Assembly (NCBI GenBank): GCA_028282295.1
Contig: JANQIE010000091.1
Coordinates: forward strand, 1 to 58,634
Direction: 5' to 3'
Length of the DNA: 58,634 nt
From: Desulfobacterales bacterium
GTDB lineage: Bacteria; Desulfobacterota; Desulfobacteria; Desulfobacterales; JANQIE01
Part shown: piece after piece, positions 56,143 through 58,634 of the stretch
Numbering within the stretch: the stretch's first letter is position 1
Layout of the letters: every line of letters begins with the position of its first letter
The notes under the pieces: model-generated
Database searches by the model: none
Told to the model about the DNA's origin: nothing
The model's input: the letters and a program-made list of their open reading frames with translations, nothing else
Translations under genes and position numbers: made by a program

Positions 56143-56234
56143 GACGACGCAGTTTTTGAAAACAGATCGAATAAGGTATGCGATATGCCAAGCTTCCAAT
56201 GGTAGCTGGCAAATAAAGTATCTCAGGTTCAGCA

Positions 56235-56372
56235 ATGACAAGTAAATCGGGTCAATTTAGCCATGCCGCGATTCCGGGCATAACCCCATGGGATAAAGAT
56301 TGGGAGGATCTTGCTCAAAATTCGCTTTTAAGGCTTAAAACCCTGGATGGTTCAGGAGGCATTTGTACATGA
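56235..56372 (+). CDS. Possible 45-residue protein overlapping the rpoD start
   Basis: A short ORF from ATG 56235 whose TGA overlaps the rpoD ATG as ATGA. Its codons contain the rpoD ribosome site (AGGAGG). The product has Trp-rich [11 protein letters not shown] and no recognisable domain. The upstream ribosome site is weak (CTCAGG). The exact ATGA overlap hints at translational coupling with rpoD, but the ORF may be chance. Confidence 0.35.
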   Translation: MTSKSGQFSHAAIPGITPWDKDWEDLAQNSLLRLKTLDGSGGICT

Positions 56373-58135
56373 CAGAGAAAAGCGCTAATAAGCCGGATCA
56401 CAAACCGCAACCTGATGCGAACGCGTTAAAGGAACTCATCACCAAAGGCAAGCGACAGGGCCATTTGACCTATGATGAAATCAATCAGGTTCTTCCGGAG
56501 GATATGCTAGCGACCGATCAAATCGATCAAACCCTGATGATGTTTGATGATTTGAATATTGAAATCCTCGATGAAGGTAAAATCCGGCTACCGGGCGTCA
56601 ATAAAACTCCTGGTAAAAAGCTCGAAAGTGAAACCGATTCCGGACCGGATTTTGGGAGTGTCACCGATCCGGTAAAAATGTATTTGCGTGAAATGGGGCT
56701 GGTGACCCTGTTGAGCCGGGAAGGCGAAGTTCAAATCGCCAAACAGATCGAGGCCGGCGAGCAGGCCGTATTAAAAGCGCTGTTGGAAACGACCGCGGGG
56801 GTGGAGCGCATATTAAAGTTGGGCGAGCGAATCGAAAATGAGAGCCTGCGCCCCAAGCATGTCCTCAGGGATCTGGATGAGGGCGATACTTATGTTGATG
56901 AAACATTGCAACTGGAGAGTTTTCTAAAAACGATCAAGGCACTGGGTGCCATTCATGAAGAAAATGAATCATTCCGGGAACAGTTGTTCGGCACGGATAA
57001 ATTGAGTCCGGATGAGAAACGGCGGCTTCGCAGACTAATTGCGCGCCGTAACAATAAAATATTTGATCAGTTGAAAGACTGGCGCCTGGAAAGCATCGTC
57101 GTTGATAATATCGAACGGATGATAAGATCCTATCTGAGTTGGTTCGATAAAGAAGAGGCCAAACTTTATCAGCTAGCCGAACAGGCAGGCGCCACGCCGA
57201 ACGAATTCCGAACCCATTTGGAGACTAAAAATCACTTCATTGAATGGGCTGTGCAACATTGCGATTTAAAGAAAAACGTCCTGGAGAAAATCTATAAGGA
57301 TGCCCTGGCGATTCAGGAACGGATTGATGCCCGTGAAATTGAAATCAAGGCAAAAAGCCAGGCGCTCAGGCGAACGATGGCATCCGTGGAAGAGGGGCGC
57401 TTGCGGGCCAAACTGGCCAAAAGTGAACTTATTAAAGCCAATCTGAGATTAGTTGTCAGTATCGCCAAAAAATATACCAATCGCGGCCTGCAGTTTTTGG
57501 ATTTGATTCAAGAAGGCAATATTGGTTTGATGAAAGCCGTGGATAAGTTCGAGTATCGCCGCGGCTATAAGTTCAGTACTTATGCGACCTGGTGGATTCG
57601 CCAAGCCATTACGCGCGCCATCGCCGATCAGGCGCGTACAATCCGAATTCCGGTGCATATGATTGAAACCATCAACAAACTCATCCGAACCTCCCGTTAT
57701 CTTGTCCAGGAACTCGGGCGCGAACCGAATCCTGAAGAAATCGCCGAAAAGATGGAAATCCCGCTCGATAAAGTTCGCAAAGTGCTGAAAATCGCGCGTG
57801 AGCCGATATCGCTGGAAACACCTATCGGGGAAGAAGAAGACAGTCATCTTGGAGATTTTATCGAAGATAAGAAGTTTATGCTGCCATCGGATGCGGCGGT
57901 TAGTTTGAATTTGGCCGAACAGACACGCAAGGTGTTGGCCACGTTGACCCCTCGTGAAGAAAAAGTGCTGCGCATGCGCTTCGGGATCGGCGAAAAAGCC
58001 GATCATACGTTAGAAGAAGTCGGACAGGATTTTGCCGTTACCCGGGAGCGAATTCGCCAGATTGAAGCCAAAGCACTACGCAAGCTGCGGCATCCCACTC
58101 GCAGCCGTAAATTGAAGAGTTTTATCGAGACCTGA
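56369..58135 (+). CDS. rpoD: Primary sigma factor RpoD (sigma-70)
   Basis: A 588-residue housekeeping sigma factor from the ATG at 56369 (AGGAGG 9 nt upstream; the in-frame TTG two codons earlier is too close to the ribosome site). Region 1.1 (about 15-80, [19 protein letters not shown]), region 1.2 (VKMYLREMG), a non-conserved insert, region 2 ([27 protein letters not shown]), 2.3-2.4 ([15 protein letters not shown]), region 3 and region 4 ([14 protein letters not shown], ending with the [19 protein letters not shown] helix-turn-helix) are all present. It directs promoter recognition for most genes. Confidence 0.97.
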   Translation: MTEKSANKPDHKPQPDANALKELITKGKRQGHLTYDEINQVLPEDMLATDQIDQTLMMFDDLNIEILDEGKIRLPGVNKTPGKKLESETDSGPDFGSVTDPVKMYLREMGLVTLLSREGEVQIAKQIEAGEQAVLKALLETTAGVERILKLGERIENESLRPKHVLRDLDEGDTYVDETLQLESFLKTIKALGAIHEENESFREQLFGTDKLSPDEKRRLRRLIARRNNKIFDQLKDWRLESIVVDNIERMIRSYLSWFDKEEAKLYQLAEQAGATPNEFRTHLETKNHFIEWAVQHCDLKKNVLEKIYKDALAIQERIDAREIEIKAKSQALRRTMASVEEGRLRAKLAKSELIKANLRLVVSIAKKYTNRGLQFLDLIQEGNIGLMKAVDKFEYRRGYKFSTYATWWIRQAITRAIADQARTIRIPVHMIETINKLIRTSRYLVQELGREPNPEEIAEKMEIPLDKVRKVLKIAREPISLETPIGEEEDSHLGDFIEDKKFMLPSDAAVSLNLAEQTRKVLATLTPREEKVLRMRFGIGEKADHTLEEVGQDFAVTRERIRQIEAKALRKLRHPTRSRKLKSFIET

Positions 58136-58170
58136 TATGGCATTGGCATTAAGTTAATGACATTGGCTAC

Positions 58171-58199
58171 TTGACAAACACAAATTCCAAAGGTAATTA
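58171..58199 (+). promoter_or_regulatory. Candidate sigma-70 promoter for tRNA-Met
   Basis: TTGACA at 58,171-58,176, 17 bp, TAATTA at 58,194-58,199; the tRNA starts about 103 bases beyond the expected start site. Confidence 0.5.
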
Positions 58200-58308
58200 G
58201 GAGCATTTTTTATACAAATTGCGATTTATTCAGATCTGCTCTCGGGACAAACTGAATCTAATCGATCAATCAATGGTAACCGGCCCGACAGCGGCCGTTA
58301 ATAACTGC

Positions 58309-58381
58309 GGGCCCATAGCTCAGTTGGCAGAGCCACCGGCTCATAACCGGTAGGTCCCTGGTTCGATCCCAGGTGGGCCCA
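58309..58381 (+). tRNA. tRNA-Met (anticodon CAT)
   Basis: Acceptor GGGCCCA pairs with TGGGCCC; D arm GCTC/GAGC; anticodon stem ACCGG/CCGGT with loop CTCATAA (anticodon CAT); T arm CCTGG/CCAGG with TTCGATC; discriminator A. CCA is not encoded. Probably elongator Met; an Ile-decoding lysidine tRNA with the same anticodon cannot be excluded. Confidence 0.9.
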
Positions 58382-58418
58382 TCACTTTCAGACCAATCAG
58401 GAAAATGCATTTTCAATG

Positions 58419-58634
58419 ACTCAGTTGGATTTTAAAAGAAACCGGCGTGGAAGCCGGATACTAAGGGCTCGCGCAAAAATAATTTCACATTTTAGGCGCC
58501 CGGCTTCAGGTCAGGTTGGTTCGATCTGAGGGGCCAACCAGACCTGAAGCCGGGCGCCTAAAATGTGAAATTATTTTTGCGCGAGCCCTTAGTATCCGGC
58601 TTCCACGCCGGTTTCTTTTAAAATCCAACTGAGT
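58419..58634. repeat. 216-bp palindrome with perfect 94-bp arms at the window end (family B plus extension)
   Basis: 58,419-58,512 is the exact reverse complement of 58,541-58,634, with a 28-bp centre that itself contains GGTTGG/CCAACC. The inner part (about 58,464-58,590) is a family B element. The outer 45 bp on each side carry a further small palindrome (CCGGC ... GCCGG) and a TTTTAAAAGAAACC segment. The repeat reaches the last base of the window and may extend beyond. Such an exact palindrome can also be an assembly artefact. Confidence 0.85.

Overview
The window reads as chromosome of a Gram-negative anaerobic or microaerobic deltaproteobacterium (Desulfobacterota, plausibly a Desulfosarcina- or Desulfobacter-like sulfate reducer). 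The assignment is by inference. It rests on the gene content (a complete-looking type II secretion system with GspC and GspN, CheD, a lone FlgE-type hook protein, PEP-CTERM sorting, an AlgH protein, a YcaO-TPR protein and a dnaG-rpoD pair) and on protein sequence style. No rRNA or other taxonomic marker is present.

Layout. 1-1,300: an AT-rich accessory patch holding a transposase gene that runs off the left edge and an orphan Hcp (type VI secretion tube protein) with an atypical C terminus. 1,766-4,565: a peroxide-response unit, a PerR-type Fur-family regulator followed by katG, each preceded by a perfect ATAAT-N-ATTAT operator. 4,573-20,311 (minus strand): the main type II secretion cluster gspG-H-I-J-K-L-M-N-C-D-E, continuing into a TPR protein, a kinase-less PASTA protein, rpe, aroQ and an MFS transporter. 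20,888-22,780 (plus): a DUF2914 protein and a fused CdaA/YbbR diadenylate cyclase. 22,807-29,421 (minus): two tandem paralogous giant proteins with a repeated, JAMM-like module. I recognise no described system for these, and they are the best candidate for something new. 29,876-34,616 (minus): CPBP protease, HEAT-repeat membrane protein, the displaced gspF, cheD and a response regulator.

34,804-40,728: methyltransferase, lone hook protein, a DUF2156-like protein, glycerate 2-kinase and an AlgH protein, interspersed with palindromic repeats. 41,433-44,543 (plus): a dynamin-like GTPase followed by an orphan ParA ATPase. 44,565-49,126 (minus): copA, copZ and a YcaO-TPR protein. 49,291-51,255: tRNA-Ala(CGC), a PEP-CTERM protein behind a good sigma-54 promoter, and a DUF3859 protein. 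51,674-53,853: hisB, a small putative lipoprotein and hisA. 54,283-58,135: dnaG, a possible 45-residue ORF and rpoD. Then tRNA-Met(CAT) and a very long perfect palindrome that reaches the window edge.

Two families of intergenic palindromic repeats run through the window. Family A carries the core ATTTCCGGATGGACA and has at least seven full, partial or footprint copies. Family B carries GGGCTCGCGCAAAAATAATT and has four copies. One B copy lies in the probable 5' leader of dnaG-rpoD. Apart from gspF the secretion genes form one long collinear cluster. The genes between gspG and gspF look like later insertions or rearrangements.
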